DNA of 64,000 nucleotides from positions 114,989 to 178,988 of the forward strand of contig JBCBJV010000008.1 of NCBI GenBank assembly GCA_038522945.1, in the 5' to 3' direction. This stretch comes from MED-G105 sp038522945 (GTDB lineage: Bacteria > Pseudomonadota > Alphaproteobacteria > Caulobacterales > Parvularculaceae). The notes under the pieces were generated by a model. That model ran no database searches and was not told the DNA's origin. It worked only from the letters and a program-made list of their open reading frames with translations. The position numbers and the translations under genes are program-made. Positions 36,284 to 45,884 of the stretch are shown piece after piece (within the stretch, counting starts at the first letter, position 1; every line of letters starts with the position of its first letter).

Positions 36284-36892
36284 TTACGCGCCCGGCTTTA
36301 CGAATTCCGTCTCGATGATCACTTCGACTTCATCGGACACGAACGGCGCGTATTTATCAACGCCGAAATCAGACCGTTTCACTGTGGTCTTTGCCGAGAA
36401 CCCAAGTTTGTGGCCGTTAGACCGGTTATCTTCAGCGGCACGGTTCAAGGTAACGTTCAGCGTCACCGGCTTGGTTACGCCTTTGATGGTCAGATTGCCA
36501 GTCATTGTGCCGGTGGTCTCGCCGGTCGTTGTCAAAGATGTGCTTTTGAAGGTGATTGTCGGATGGTTTTCGACGTCAAAAAAGTCAGCTTCTTTCAAAT
36601 GGCCATCAAATACATCGACACCTGAGTCAATTGACGCTGCCTTAATGGTCACATCAACAACGGATGCTGTGGGGTTTTCCGGATCCCAAGAAAGTTCGCC
36701 GTCCCAGTCCCGCCAACGCAGATAAGGCTTGGAGTATCCCTGGTGGTCATAGCTGAAGGTAATGTAGGCGTGGCCTTTATCGGTTTTGTAGTCGCCGGCA
36801 ACCGCGGCAGCCGGGTTCGCGGCATCATCTTGCGCTTGAACCGACGTGGCCGCTAAGGCCGCAAAAATACCTGAAATTACAACGTTTTTCAT
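36284..36892 (-). CDS. YceI family periplasmic protein (first copy)
   Basis: The 202-residue protein starts with a signal peptide (MKNVVISGIFAALAATSVQA) and has the YceI fold with GHAYITFSYDHQGYSK and KRSDFGVDKYAP. It heads a yceI-cytb561-yceI unit; the three genes lie within about 45 bases of one another. I chose ATG 36892 for the signal peptide and for GAGG located just upstream; the frame begins at 36907. Confidence 0.9.
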   Translation of the reverse strand: MKNVVISGIFAALAATSVQAQDDAANPAAAVAGDYKTDKGHAYITFSYDHQGYSKPYLRWRDWDGELSWDPENPTASVVDVTIKAASIDSGVDVFDGHLKEADFFDVENHPTITFKSTSLTTTGETTGTMTGNLTIKGVTKPVTLNVTLNRAAEDNRSNGHKLGFSAKTTVKRSDFGVDKYAPFVSDEVEVIIETEFVKPGA

Positions 36893-37049
36893 CCCGCACC
36901 TCATCATAAGGGTTGCTAACAGAAGCCTTTCGACCAGATAGCCCTGGCCGCCGCAGACCTAGTAACGCATCGGCGCTATCCGCAAGAAGACCGTGTTCAC
37001 ATTCAAGTGACGTTTAATGGTACTCACGTTTCGTGTACCGGCGATACAT

Positions 37050-37688
37050 CTAAAACCTGGAAATCAGATCATTAAGCAAGGGGCGCCGACGCTCCTTTGG
37101 CGGCGCACTGGCTGTCCCCAAGTAAACAAAACCGGCAAATCGCTCGGTTTCGGGGTCAAGACCAAAGCCTTCGCGGACCAGCGGATCGTAGGCGTACCAC
37201 TCTGTCAACCATTGTGCCGCAAAGCCAGATCCTAGCGCCGCGATCAGAAGATTTTGACACACCGCACCAGCGGTCAGAATCTGTTCCCACTCCGGCGTCA
37301 TATGAGCTTTGTCTGTTCTGGAAACCACCGCAACGGTGAGCGGTGCGCGAGTGAAACGTTCCCGTTCAATCGACACCTTTTCAGGTCCGGCATCGGGCTC
37401 GTTGGCGCTCAACGCGCGTGCAAGAAGCTCTCCGCCTTTCTCACGAGCATCGCCTGCGATAACGATAAACCGGAACGGTACCATCTTGCGATGGTCCGGC
37501 ACTCGCGACGCGGCAGTAAGTATCGCTGTGAGCGTTTGCTCGTCCGGTCCGGGTTCGGTAAGAAACGCGGCGGTCGTTGAACGGCGCGTTGCCATGAGCC
37601 GCCGCACCGCTTCGCTATCGTGGGACGGCGCACACTCCGCGCCGAACGCAGGTGCGTCAGGCCACTCACAAGCGCGAATACTATTCAT
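37050..37688 (-). CDS. Nitroreductase family protein (YdjA-like)
   Basis: The 212-residue protein has the FMN-binding pattern ATRRSTTAAFLTEPGPDEQTL and RVPDHRKMVPFRFIVI, then AGAVCQNLLIAALGSGFAAQWLT and GFVYLGTAS near the C-terminus, which put it in the small YdjA-like nitroreductase group (NADPH- and FMN-dependent). The physiological substrate is unknown. ATG 37688 is preceded by AAGGA at 6 bases; a longer frame starts at 37703. It stands 43 bases after the TonB receptor gene. Confidence 0.9.
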   Translation of the reverse strand: MNSIRACEWPDAPAFGAECAPSHDSEAVRRLMATRRSTTAAFLTEPGPDEQTLTAILTAASRVPDHRKMVPFRFIVIAGDAREKGGELLARALSANEPDAGPEKVSIERERFTRAPLTVAVVSRTDKAHMTPEWEQILTAGAVCQNLLIAALGSGFAAQWLTEWYAYDPLVREGFGLDPETERFAGFVYLGTASAPPKERRRPLLNDLISRF

Positions 37689-37731
37689 GGGTTTTCCTTT
37701 CATCCGGCAGCGGCATCACCAACACGGTCCT

Positions 37732-39780
37732 TCACGAGCGATACGAAAAACCAACCGTCAGCACACGGCCTTCACCAGGGAAGTATCGTTCATTGCCAAA
37801 GGCAAAATCCGCCCGCTCCGCGTAAAATGTATTTAACACATTCCTCAATGCAAAAAATGCCGACACCTGTTTGGCGACCTGCCAACTGCTCCGCAAATTG
37901 AACACTGAATGGCCGGGATAGGATTCCGTATTCCCAGCATCAAGGAAATAATCATCAACAAATACCCATTCGATCTCGCCACTGACGGGCCTCTCCTCCG
38001 GTGACCAGCGCAACCGCATGTTACCAAGCCACCGCGGTGCCGTGTCGACATCATTGCCTGCACTTATTATTTCGCTAGCTCGGCTTTGGTTTAGAAGCGG
38101 CCGGTCGAAACGATAGGTATGGGCCCCATAGGAAAGTGATCCCTGCCAGGAGATATCCTCAATAAGCTCGACCGCAAAACTTGCCTCGCCGCCTACATGG
38201 CGCGTGCGGCCATCGGAGACGTTGAAGCCGTCGGCGTCCCGGAAAAAGAAATTGTCCTTCACCATATAGTATCCGGCGAGGTCGACGTACGCCGCATTGC
38301 CAATGGACTTCCGAACTCCAATCTCGGCGGCATCAATCGTTTCAGGTTCAGCAGGATCTGTGGTCTGATTGATCTGAAGCCTGTAGAGGTCAGTGGTTTG
38401 GGGCGGCCGTGCACCCCTGGTGTAGGATGCCCAAACCAGCCCGTCGGCGAGCTCACGGGTCAGTCGGATTTTTGGGCTGAAAGTCACGAATGAATCGCGC
38501 CGATCGTCTGGACGCAGAAAACGCCCCACGGTCCCGCTACCAGTGCGGTTGTCATACCTAAAAGATGTCCAGTCTAGACGACCAGCAAGCTCAAGGCTCA
38601 TCTTCTCCGTCAAGGGGACAGACGCGCGCGCAAACGGTGACAGGGAGGTGGCCTCAACCTCATAGTCATAGTGCAAACCTTGGGTAAACGAGAAGATCGT
38701 TGGGCGATCCTGAAACTCCGTCAACTCACCTTCCGTATACTCCCCATCGACCCCGAAAGCGACATCTACGCCGCTTGGGGCTTCCCAGTAACCCGCTGCC
38801 TGAGCACCAAGGCTCCAGTGGGTGTTTTCTTCTAAGGCATCGGACGGTAAAAAATGCAGTCTGAAGTCCATGTCAGTCCACCGCCCATAAGGCGTGATGG
38901 AAACCTCAAAGGTGTCGCTCAGACGCTTCTCGATCTGAGACTGAACGCGCACCGCCTGCACATCGCGGAACGCCTCCGGGTTTGGGTTGGTCCGACGTAA
39001 TCCAGCATACTGATAGGCGTTCGGGCCTTGAACGAAACCGGCGGTTTCCTGGTTCAGATTGATAGCCGCGAGCGTGCTCGTAATCTCAAGCCCATCGCTG
39101 CCATAGCGATGTCGGAGTGTCAGTTTTTGTTGATCAACGCCGCTGTCTACACGGAAGCCCGGATCATCAAGAACGGAAACGCCTGCCAGAACAGATTGTT
39201 GTCCGACCGTTTTGTCAATAACTGCGCTCGACTTCAGCCGTCCGATCGTGTCGACGCTTGCTTGCAGAAAATCACCGCCCCGCCCCGGCTCAGGCAGCAA
39301 TACGTTGATGGTCCCGTGGATTGCGTTTGCACCGTAGAAGGCGCCGGAAGGCCCCTTCTCGACTTCAATCTGACGGGCAATTTCTGTATGCGCCTCAAAT
39401 AGCCCATTAACGTTGGCAAATCCTACCGATCGCAAAGGGACACCATCTTGCAGAAACAAAAACGAACCTGCCCCGGCACCGCCCGTCAGCACCGGTGACC
39501 GGATCGCCGTCAGATGCTCTTGCCCGCTACCGCGGTGAATTAAAACGCCCGACAAGCGATTGAGAGCTTCACTGGGGTGATCGGCACCAATGCGGGCAAG
39601 GTCATCCGTGGTCAGAATAGAAATACTTGACGCTTGATTGTTAAGCGCTACCTCTCGCCGCTCACCGGTCACCACGAGGTAATCAATCGCTGTGTCTAAC
39701 TCTTGGGCCGAAACTACCGAAGCCATGAGCGAACTTGCGATCGCACACCCTCGCCCGAAGTTCTTGACGAGGTCGGTCAT
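37732..39780 (-). CDS. TonB-dependent outer-membrane receptor
   Basis: The 682-residue protein has a short leader (ending near VVSAQ), a plug domain (about residues 30-165, with SISILTTDDLARIGAD, FLQDGVPLRS and VEKGPSGAFYGANAIHGTINV) and a long beta-barrel domain. It imports a scarce nutrient, such as a metal chelate or a vitamin, with energy from TonB. The ligand is not evident. No riboswitch fits in the 48 bases between it and proC. It lies about 2.7 kb from cobT, so a corrinoid ligand is conceivable but unsupported. Confidence 0.9.
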   Translation of the reverse strand: MTDLVKNFGRGCAIASSLMASVVSAQELDTAIDYLVVTGERREVALNNQASSISILTTDDLARIGADHPSEALNRLSGVLIHRGSGQEHLTAIRSPVLTGGAGAGSFLFLQDGVPLRSVGFANVNGLFEAHTEIARQIEVEKGPSGAFYGANAIHGTINVLLPEPGRGGDFLQASVDTIGRLKSSAVIDKTVGQQSVLAGVSVLDDPGFRVDSGVDQQKLTLRHRYGSDGLEITSTLAAINLNQETAGFVQGPNAYQYAGLRRTNPNPEAFRDVQAVRVQSQIEKRLSDTFEVSITPYGRWTDMDFRLHFLPSDALEENTHWSLGAQAAGYWEAPSGVDVAFGVDGEYTEGELTEFQDRPTIFSFTQGLHYDYEVEATSLSPFARASVPLTEKMSLELAGRLDWTSFRYDNRTGSGTVGRFLRPDDRRDSFVTFSPKIRLTRELADGLVWASYTRGARPPQTTDLYRLQINQTTDPAEPETIDAAEIGVRKSIGNAAYVDLAGYYMVKDNFFFRDADGFNVSDGRTRHVGGEASFAVELIEDISWQGSLSYGAHTYRFDRPLLNQSRASEIISAGNDVDTAPRWLGNMRLRWSPEERPVSGEIEWVFVDDYFLDAGNTESYPGHSVFNLRSSWQVAKQVSAFFALRNVLNTFYAERADFAFGNERYFPGEGRVLTVGFSYRS

Positions 39781-39828
39781 AGTTTAATTCCAATCACACA
39801 ACGAGCCATAAAAACCGTACTCAGACTA

Positions 39829-40662
39829 TCAGGACTTTAGCTCGTGGGCACGGTCTGTTGCAGCACGGATGGCAGCGGACGCCGCATCGTCAACCAGCGT
39901 TTTGTCACCCTTTAATATCGCATCTAATCCGGCAGCGGTTGTCCCACCGGGCGATGTGACGGCTGCGCGAAGATCGGCTAATGCACGATCGTCCTCAACG
40001 AGTAATGTGCCTGTGCCAGCGAGTGTTTGACGGGCAAGTTTGGCAGCTGTGTCAGCGGCAAGGCCTTTTGCAACGCCGGCCCGGGCCATGGCTTCGGCGA
40101 AGGCCATCAAGAACGCGGGACCTGATCCAGATAGCGCCGTCACCACATCGAGTTGGTCTTCGGTCGCAACCCAAACTGTCTCGCCGACGGCACTCATCAA
40201 TGTTTCAGCAATAATCTTATCGTCGTCTGATGATCCATCTGGCGCAAACAATCCGGTAATTCCGGCCCCAACTTGGGCAGGAAGGTTTGGCATCGCCCTG
40301 ATTACTCGCGGATGCGCGGCTTGTTCTTCTTGCTCGAGAAAAGACGCGATAGTTTCGGTGCTCGTTCCGGCCATAACAGAGACCGCGAGGCACCCCCCTG
40401 CGAGACCAGCATAAGTCGGCAAGACTTCCTCGACCGCTTGCGGCTTTATGGCGATCACAACCACATTTGCGTCGCAATCTGTGACCGCCGGGTTCAACGC
40501 GATCTGATGCCTGTCACAGATTTCCCGCAACGCATTCGACGGCGCTGGATCAAAAATGCACGATCCACGCGCGTCTAGTCGGCCTTGCGAAAGCCATCCA
40601 CGAAAAAGAGCCAGTCCCATGGAACCAGCGCCAACAAGGGCAACTCGGAGTAGCTCGGTCAT
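39829..40662 (-). CDS. proC: Pyrroline-5-carboxylate reductase
   Basis: The 277-residue enzyme has the Rossmann motif VALVGAGSMG at residue 7, the DGSSDDDKII insertion, and the conserved end TSPGGTTAAGL. It makes proline from pyrroline-5-carboxylate in the cytoplasm using NADPH. ATG 40662 is preceded by AAGGGG; the frame reaches back to 40683. It lies downstream of ybjN and ubiK on the same strand, a usual alphaproteobacterial order. Confidence 0.96.
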   Translation of the reverse strand: MTELLRVALVGAGSMGLALFRGWLSQGRLDARGSCIFDPAPSNALREICDRHQIALNPAVTDCDANVVVIAIKPQAVEEVLPTYAGLAGGCLAVSVMAGTSTETIASFLEQEEQAAHPRVIRAMPNLPAQVGAGITGLFAPDGSSDDDKIIAETLMSAVGETVWVATEDQLDVVTALSGSGPAFLMAFAEAMARAGVAKGLAADTAAKLARQTLAGTGTLLVEDDRALADLRAAVTSPGGTTAAGLDAILKGDKTLVDDAASAAIRAATDRAHELKS

Positions 40663-40755
40663 TCTGCCCCTTATAGCAGCCATTTAGGTTGTAATGGCCA
40701 CACATCGGGCATCATTTTCGGATCTCGACCCCGCCAGACCAGAGGACGGTACCGA

Positions 40756-41259
40756 TCAGGCGTTGCCTTGTGTTTCGAACAAAGAGGCCTCAAGCGCCTC
40801 CTCAGCGGATTTGCCGCCCCAGATCAGATAGTTGAATGCCGGGAAGAAGCGATCAATTGCTTCGCTCGCCCCCTGGATCAAGCACTGTGCTTGGACGCTG
40901 TCCAACGCGGCGTCGTCGGGCAACAGGACAGCATTACGATAGACAATCGTTTTGTCTTCGGTCCAAAGATCAAAGTGGCCGATCCATAAACGCTCGTTGA
41001 TCATGGCAACAAGGCGGGCTGCCTCGCCCATGAGCGAGTCAGTCACTTTGAGGTCTAGCGGAGCACCCATCTGGATCGTTGAAAGTTCCGGACGCCAGGT
41101 GAACCAGACACCGGCTTCGCGCCATGCGCCCGGCATCGCAATATGTAGCTCCGCATCATCGATGCGTTCAGATTCGATCTCTAGCAGACCGGCGACGGCC
41201 TCCAGAGACTCTAAAGGATCTGCATTGCTCAGTTTGTGGTCGAGGAGATCAATCGACAT
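40756..41259 (-). CDS. YbjN domain-containing protein
   Basis: The 167-residue acidic protein belongs to the YbjN family (type III secretion chaperone-like fold), with HIAMPGAWREAGVWFTWRPEL and RLVAMINERLWIGHFDLW. Its cellular role is unclear; the family is linked to stress and motility. ATG 41259 has GGAAGG upstream. It sits between ubiK and proC, a conserved order. Confidence 0.88.
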   Translation of the reverse strand: MSIDLLDHKLSNADPLESLEAVAGLLEIESERIDDAELHIAMPGAWREAGVWFTWRPELSTIQMGAPLDLKVTDSLMGEAARLVAMINERLWIGHFDLWTEDKTIVYRNAVLLPDDAALDSVQAQCLIQGASEAIDRFFPAFNYLIWGGKSAEEALEASLFETQGNA

Positions 41260-41390
41260 GGGCGTCCTTCCCGTTAACAACGAGACAGATAGCGCTTCGA
41301 TTCAGTCTAGCCCGCAATGATTCGATTGGGGAAAAAGCGCGGACGTTTTGCCCATGTGCAAAGATTGCGTATCGCGTGATCAATACCTGC

Positions 41391-41651
41391 TCAGGTGGAA
41401 GTACCCTTTGAGGCTGCTGCTTCCATTTCAGCTATTTTCTGTTTCAGCGCCTCGACTTCCGCCCGCGCGTTGGCTGCCATTTCCTTAACGGCATCGAATT
41501 CTTCGCGGGTCACAAGTTCCATGTCTGACAAGGTCTTCTGCAGTTGCCCGCGAAAGACTGTTTCGGCCTCACGGCGGACACCATCGGCCGCACCAGCCGC
41601 CTCCGACATGACCTTCGCCAATTGGTCAAACATTGGGTTTTGGGTCTGCAT
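41391..41651 (-). CDS. ubiK: Ubiquinone biosynthesis accessory factor UbiK
   Basis: The 86-residue protein is a short helical coiled coil (the second half, with REEFDAVKEMAANARAEVEALK, is a clear heptad region) typical of UbiK/YqiC, which helps assemble the soluble complex of ubiquinone hydroxylases and binds membranes. I chose ATG 41651 with GGAG 8 bases upstream; the frame runs back to 41726. It is divergent from lgt. Confidence 0.9.
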   Translation of the reverse strand: MQTQNPMFDQLAKVMSEAAGAADGVRREAETVFRGQLQKTLSDMELVTREEFDAVKEMAANARAEVEALKQKIAEMEAAASKGTST

Positions 41652-41732
41652 TTTCGTACTCCGCTCAACTGATTGTCTTTGATACAGCAATACGCTGGCC
41701 AAGGCGATTATGCCAGTAATGCGCAACTTGGC

Positions 41733-41787
41733 CGCAACTCAGACTGAATTGTCACTGAACTCCGGCTGAACTCTGGCCGAACACCGG
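41733..41787. repeat. Five degenerate 11-bp direct repeats between ubiK and lgt
   Basis: Successive 11-base units read CGCAACTCAGA, CTGAATTGTCA, CTGAACTCCGG, CTGAACTCTGG and CCGAACACCGG. The two middle units differ at one base, and the outer ones share the GAAC or CAAC core. A period of 11 bases places the same face of the helix in each unit, as in sites of the OmpR/PhoB class of response regulators. It lies in the 237-base divergent region. Confidence 0.5.
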
Positions 41788-41888
41788 TCTAATCCTAGCT
41801 GGGGGCGACAGCTCCCCAAAACCGCGCTAGGGAGACGAACGAGCGTTTTAAACGCGCCGACCGACAGCAGTTTTAAAGCAGAAGTGTC

Positions 41889-42803
41889 ATGGCCCTGCCT
41901 TATCCGAATATCGACCCTGTCTTGATCAAGATCGGCCCTTTTCCGATCCGCTGGTACGCCCTCGCCTACATTGCCGGGATTACGATCGGCTGGGTGTATG
42001 TCTCGCGTCTTCTGAAAAATGCTTCTCTTTGGCCTCAGAAAAAAGGCCCACCGCTCACCAAACTTCAGCTCGACGATATCGTCTTTTGGGTGATCCTAGG
42101 GGTCATTCTCGGCGGACGCCTTGGATACGTCTTTTTTTACGAGCCGAGCCTTTTGGGAGAAGCCTGGGAGCCCCTTGGTGCCAATATGGAAGACGGCATT
42201 ATCAAAACCGTGATCGGCTGGCTGCCCATTCCGCCTGCGCTCATGTTGTGGCGCGGGGGCATGTCATTTCACGGAGGCTTGCTGGGCGTAACACTCGCGG
42301 GCTATCTTTTTTCGCGCCGTAACAAGTTGAATGCGCTTTCCGTCGGCGATTTATTTGCTTGCGCGGCGCCCATCGGACTGTTTTTCGGGCGGATTGCCAA
42401 TTTTATCAATGCAGAGCTTTACGGTCGCCCCTGGGATGGACCGTGGGCCATGCAATTTCCGTATATCAACCAATATGGTGAGCAAGCCCTGACGGAGCCA
42501 CGTCATCCGAGCCAACTCTATGAAGCGGCATTGGAAGGGATTGTCCTGTTCATCGTTATTCGTATCGCCACCCACCGCTTTGATTTCCTTAAGCGGCCGG
42601 GGGCAACCATTGGGCTGTTTTTAGCGGGCTACGCTTTGGCGAGGATATTCGTTGAGAACTTCCGCGAGCCCGATGCGCATATGCCCGACTTCCCCTTGGG
42701 GCTCACCATGGGGATGATCCTCTCCCTTCCAATGGTAGCGGCCGGTATCTGGATGATCATGCGGACACGGACGGTCAAGCCGATCAAGACAACGACTGCA
42801 TGA
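41889..42803 (+). CDS. lgt: Prolipoprotein diacylglyceryl transferase
   Basis: The 304-residue inner-membrane enzyme moves a diacylglyceryl group from phosphatidylglycerol to the lipobox cysteine, the first step of lipoprotein maturation. It has seven likely membrane segments, the Lgt signature GRIANFINAELYG, RWYALAY near the start, MSFHGG and HPSQLYEA. Length is normal. Its TGA overlaps the start of the next gene (ATGA). Confidence 0.97.
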   Translation: MALPYPNIDPVLIKIGPFPIRWYALAYIAGITIGWVYVSRLLKNASLWPQKKGPPLTKLQLDDIVFWVILGVILGGRLGYVFFYEPSLLGEAWEPLGANMEDGIIKTVIGWLPIPPALMLWRGGMSFHGGLLGVTLAGYLFSRRNKLNALSVGDLFACAAPIGLFFGRIANFINAELYGRPWDGPWAMQFPYINQYGEQALTEPRHPSQLYEAALEGIVLFIVIRIATHRFDFLKRPGATIGLFLAGYALARIFVENFREPDAHMPDFPLGLTMGMILSLPMVAAGIWMIMRTRTVKPIKTTTA

Positions 42804-43966
42804 CGCGCATCCCGCCTAAATCGAACAAGAATGACGCGAACCCTGACACGCCAGACAGGGTAATCGCGCGCGATGCCTCGCCCCTTCGTGAACGGCTTGC
42901 GGCCATGATCGCAGCGAACGGGCCAATCTCGATTTCCGATTACATGGAAGATGCCCTGTTCCATCCACAGTTTGGTTACTACACGACGGGACAGCCCATT
43001 GGCGCGGCCGGCGACTTCATCACAGCGCCGGAGATAAGTCAGGTTTTCGGGGAATTGATCGGCCTATGGCTGGTCCAGTCCTGGATCGATATTGGCGAGC
43101 CATCCATGTTCAATTTGATTGAGCTTGGTCCCGGGCGCGGTGTCTTGATGGCGGATGTCCTTCGGGTAGCGAGGCTGCGACCGAAGTTCCTAGACGCCGC
43201 CCGACTGTGGCTCGTTGAAACCTCAGGCAGGCTTCGGCTGGAGCAACAAAAGCGGATCAAACCGACCGGGGCGGCAACGCAATGGGCCGACAGCCTCGAC
43301 GATGTGCCAGACGGACCCTTCCTGCTCATTGCAAACGAGTTTTTCGATTGCCTTCCCATTCGGCAGTTTGTCCGCACAAAGACCAGCTGGCGGGAGCGGA
43401 TGGTGGATGTTGATCCAAATGACACCGCCCAACTTGCCTTTGTGCTCCATGATGTCCCGCCGGAACCGGAGGTCAATCTGCCCTCCCGCGAGACGACCCA
43501 GGAAGGCGAAATCTATGAAGTTTGCCAGCCCTCAGAGGCAATCGCCCGCGATCTTTCCGACCGTTTAGCCCACCACAAAGGACGGGCCCTGATTATTGAT
43601 TATGGGTATGACCGCGACCAGACAGGTGAAACACTCCAAGCCATTCAAGGACACGCTTATTGCAGCCCATTGGAAGCCCCCGGCGTCAGTGACCTCACTG
43701 CCCATGTCAACTTTGCATCGCTCATCCGCGAAGGGTTTTCAAACGGAGCGGTGACGGCGGGCCCAGTCCCGCAAGGAACGTTTCTGGATCGACTAGGCCT
43801 TGCCGCACGGGTTCAGACGCTCACCCAGGATAAGCCGCCAGACGTCATTAATGATATCGAACAAGGCGTCGCGCGCCTTGTCGGCAGCCACCAGATGGGA
43901 ACGCTGTTCAAAGTGCTCTGTTTGTATAGCCCCGGTTTGTCGGTTCCCGCAGGCTTTGTTGTCTAA
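42800..43966 (+). CDS. MidA/NDUFAF7-type SAM-dependent methyltransferase
   Basis: The 388-residue protein has the DUF185 core: SISDYMEDALFHPQFGYY, ITAPEISQVFGELIGLW, and the SAM loop IELGPGRG near residue 111, then ANEFFDCLPIRQ. In mitochondria the homologue methylates an arginine of complex I; bacterial targets are untested. It overlaps lgt by four bases (ATGA) and pgeF by one (TAATG), so the three are translationally coupled, a common alphaproteobacterial arrangement. Confidence 0.92.
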   Translation: MTRIPPKSNKNDANPDTPDRVIARDASPLRERLAAMIAANGPISISDYMEDALFHPQFGYYTTGQPIGAAGDFITAPEISQVFGELIGLWLVQSWIDIGEPSMFNLIELGPGRGVLMADVLRVARLRPKFLDAARLWLVETSGRLRLEQQKRIKPTGAATQWADSLDDVPDGPFLLIANEFFDCLPIRQFVRTKTSWRERMVDVDPNDTAQLAFVLHDVPPEPEVNLPSRETTQEGEIYEVCQPSEAIARDLSDRLAHHKGRALIIDYGYDRDQTGETLQAIQGHAYCSPLEAPGVSDLTAHVNFASLIREGFSNGAVTAGPVPQGTFLDRLGLAARVQTLTQDKPPDVINDIEQGVARLVGSHQMGTLFKVLCLYSPGLSVPAGFVV

Positions 43967-44766
43967 TGAATGCTCCCTCGCGTCCCGAAGACATTCCAGA
44001 AGTGTCGTTGGCTGATGACCTGTCGAATGTGCCTGGCATTCAGCATGGATTTTTCAGTCGACTGGGCGGCACTTCAACGGATATTTATGCCAGCTTGAAT
44101 TGTGGTCCGGGTTCCAATGATGACACGAAAAATGTCGCCGCAAACCGCGAGATTTGCGCGCAATTCTTAGGTGTCAACGGGACCCACCTGGTCACCGGCC
44201 ACCAGCATCACTCCTCAGATGGTGTCCGTGTCGACGCGCCTTGGCCGATAGATGGTGCGCCAAAATGCGACGCGCTTGTCACGGACCGACCAGGCATCGC
44301 ACTTGGGGTTTTGGCAGCTGATTGTATGCCGTTCCTATTCGTCGATCCGGATCGACAAGTCATCGGGGCTGCGCATGCTGGCTGGCGCGGGGCACTTGGC
44401 GGTGTCTTGGAAAACACGATTTTGCTTATGGAGAACCTAGGGGCCGATCGGTCAAAAACTGTCGCTGCCGTGGGCCCTTGTCTGCGCCCTCCCCATTTTC
44501 AGGTCGGCGATGACTTACGCGACCAATTTATCGAGAAATATCCGCAAGCCGACCAATTTTTCGCACCAGAAGAAACACCGGGCAAGTACCAGCTGGATCT
44601 TGTCGCCTTCGGTCGCTGGAGATTAAGTGAGAACGGAGTTCTCCAGTTGAGCGACATCGGGCGCTGCACAATGGCCGAACCGGAGACATACTTCAGCTAC
44701 CGATACAGCCGCCGCCAAAGCGAGCCTGATTATGGCAGGAACCTCTCCGCCATTGCCCTGGTGTGA
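43966..44766 (+). CDS. pgeF: Peptidoglycan editing factor PgeF
   Basis: The 266-residue protein is of the YfiH/multicopper-polyphenol-oxidoreductase-like family, with the expected zinc ligands HQHHSSDG, ADCMPFLF and GAAHAGWRG. In E. coli the homologue removes wrongly placed L-serine from muropeptide precursors in the cytoplasm. Its start shares a base with the stop of the MidA-like gene. No hairpin terminator was seen in the 126 bases before prs. Confidence 0.92.
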   Translation: MNAPSRPEDIPEVSLADDLSNVPGIQHGFFSRLGGTSTDIYASLNCGPGSNDDTKNVAANREICAQFLGVNGTHLVTGHQHHSSDGVRVDAPWPIDGAPKCDALVTDRPGIALGVLAADCMPFLFVDPDRQVIGAAHAGWRGALGGVLENTILLMENLGADRSKTVAAVGPCLRPPHFQVGDDLRDQFIEKYPQADQFFAPEETPGKYQLDLVAFGRWRLSENGVLQLSDIGRCTMAEPETYFSYRYSRRQSEPDYGRNLSAIALV

Positions 44767-44892
44767 AAAAATTAACCCATTATCCCGGTTGATCGTTCGT
44801 CAATAAAACGTCACAAACCATTCAGGAGCCAATCTCGTGACCATGCGAAATTGGTTGGCGTGGGCGCAGCATATCGAATTTGAGGGTTCTTC

Positions 44893-45837
44893 ATGAAACT
44901 GATTGCCGGCAACTCAAACCCCGGTTTGAGCGAAGAAATTGCGCGTCGTCTATCAACGCCGCTTGCCGCTTCCGACATTAGGACCTTCAAAGACGGCGAG
45001 GTCTTTGTTGAAATCCAGGAGAATGTCCGCGGCGAGGACGTATTCGTCATCCAGTCGACCTCCAATCCCGCCAACGACAATCTCATGGAGCTGCTTATTA
45101 TCATCGATGCCCTAACGCGAGCATCGGCAAGTCGCGTGACAGCAGTTCTTCCCTATTTCGGCTACGCCCGTCAGGATCGGAAAGCCGGACCCCGCACCCC
45201 GATTTCCGCAAAACTTGTAGCAAACCTGATAACTACCGCAGGCGCTGATCGCGTCTTGACTGTCGATCTTCATGCCGGGCAGATTCAGGGCTTCTTCGAC
45301 ATTCCAACAGATAATCTGTATGCGGTAAAAGTGTTTGAGAAGAAAATCCGCGACGCCTTCAATGGCGACCTCGACAGCCTCACTGTCGTGTCGCCAGATG
45401 TCGGCGGGGTGGTCCGGGCCCGCTCTCTTTCTAAAAGGCTCGATGACAGGCCACTCGCGATTGTCGACAAGCGCCGGGAAAAAGCAAATGTCTCAGAGGT
45501 GATGAACATCATCGGCGAGGTCGCTGGCATGAATTGCCTTCTCTTCGACGACATTGTGGATTCCGGCGGGACCCTTTGTAACGCCGCCGAAGCCCTCATG
45601 GAAAAAGGCGCAAAGAGTGTTTCAGCTTATGTGACCCACGGTGTTCTTTCAGACCATGCCGAGCAGCGGATTATGGCCTCTGACGCGTTGACCCGTCTGG
45701 TGGTCTCAGATTCGATCCAGTCGCCCGACGAAGTAAATGCCTGCCCAAAAATCGAACGGGTCTCTATTTCAAACCTGTTGGCCGAAGCCATCCGCCGGAT
45801 TGCCAATGAGGAATCGGTTTCCAGCCTGTTTGATTGA
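44893..45837 (+). CDS. prs: Ribose-phosphate pyrophosphokinase
   Basis: The 314-residue enzyme makes PRPP, needed by purF among others. The start MKLIAGNSNPGLSEEIARRL, the DLHAGQIQGFFDIP loop and the PRPP-binding LLFDDIVDSGGTL are all present. GAGGG lies 6 bases upstream of the ATG. Length is normal for class I enzymes. Confidence 0.97.
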   Translation: MKLIAGNSNPGLSEEIARRLSTPLAASDIRTFKDGEVFVEIQENVRGEDVFVIQSTSNPANDNLMELLIIIDALTRASASRVTAVLPYFGYARQDRKAGPRTPISAKLVANLITTAGADRVLTVDLHAGQIQGFFDIPTDNLYAVKVFEKKIRDAFNGDLDSLTVVSPDVGGVVRARSLSKRLDDRPLAIVDKRREKANVSEVMNIIGEVAGMNCLLFDDIVDSGGTLCNAAEALMEKGAKSVSAYVTHGVLSDHAEQRIMASDALTRLVVSDSIQSPDEVNACPKIERVSISNLLAEAIRRIANEESVSSLFD

Positions 45838-45884
45838 TCGCAAAGCTTGCCCATCCGCCGGACGCATGAGCGCGTAATGGGTTC

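Noticed and set aside
36089..36625. A 178-codon plus-strand frame across cytochrome b561 and yceI
   Set aside because: It is the shadow of two well-supported minus-strand genes with matching families and signal peptides.
39781..39828. A cobalamin riboswitch ahead of the TonB receptor
   Set aside because: Only 48 bases separate it from proC, too few for the aptamer, and no B12-box sequence is seen.
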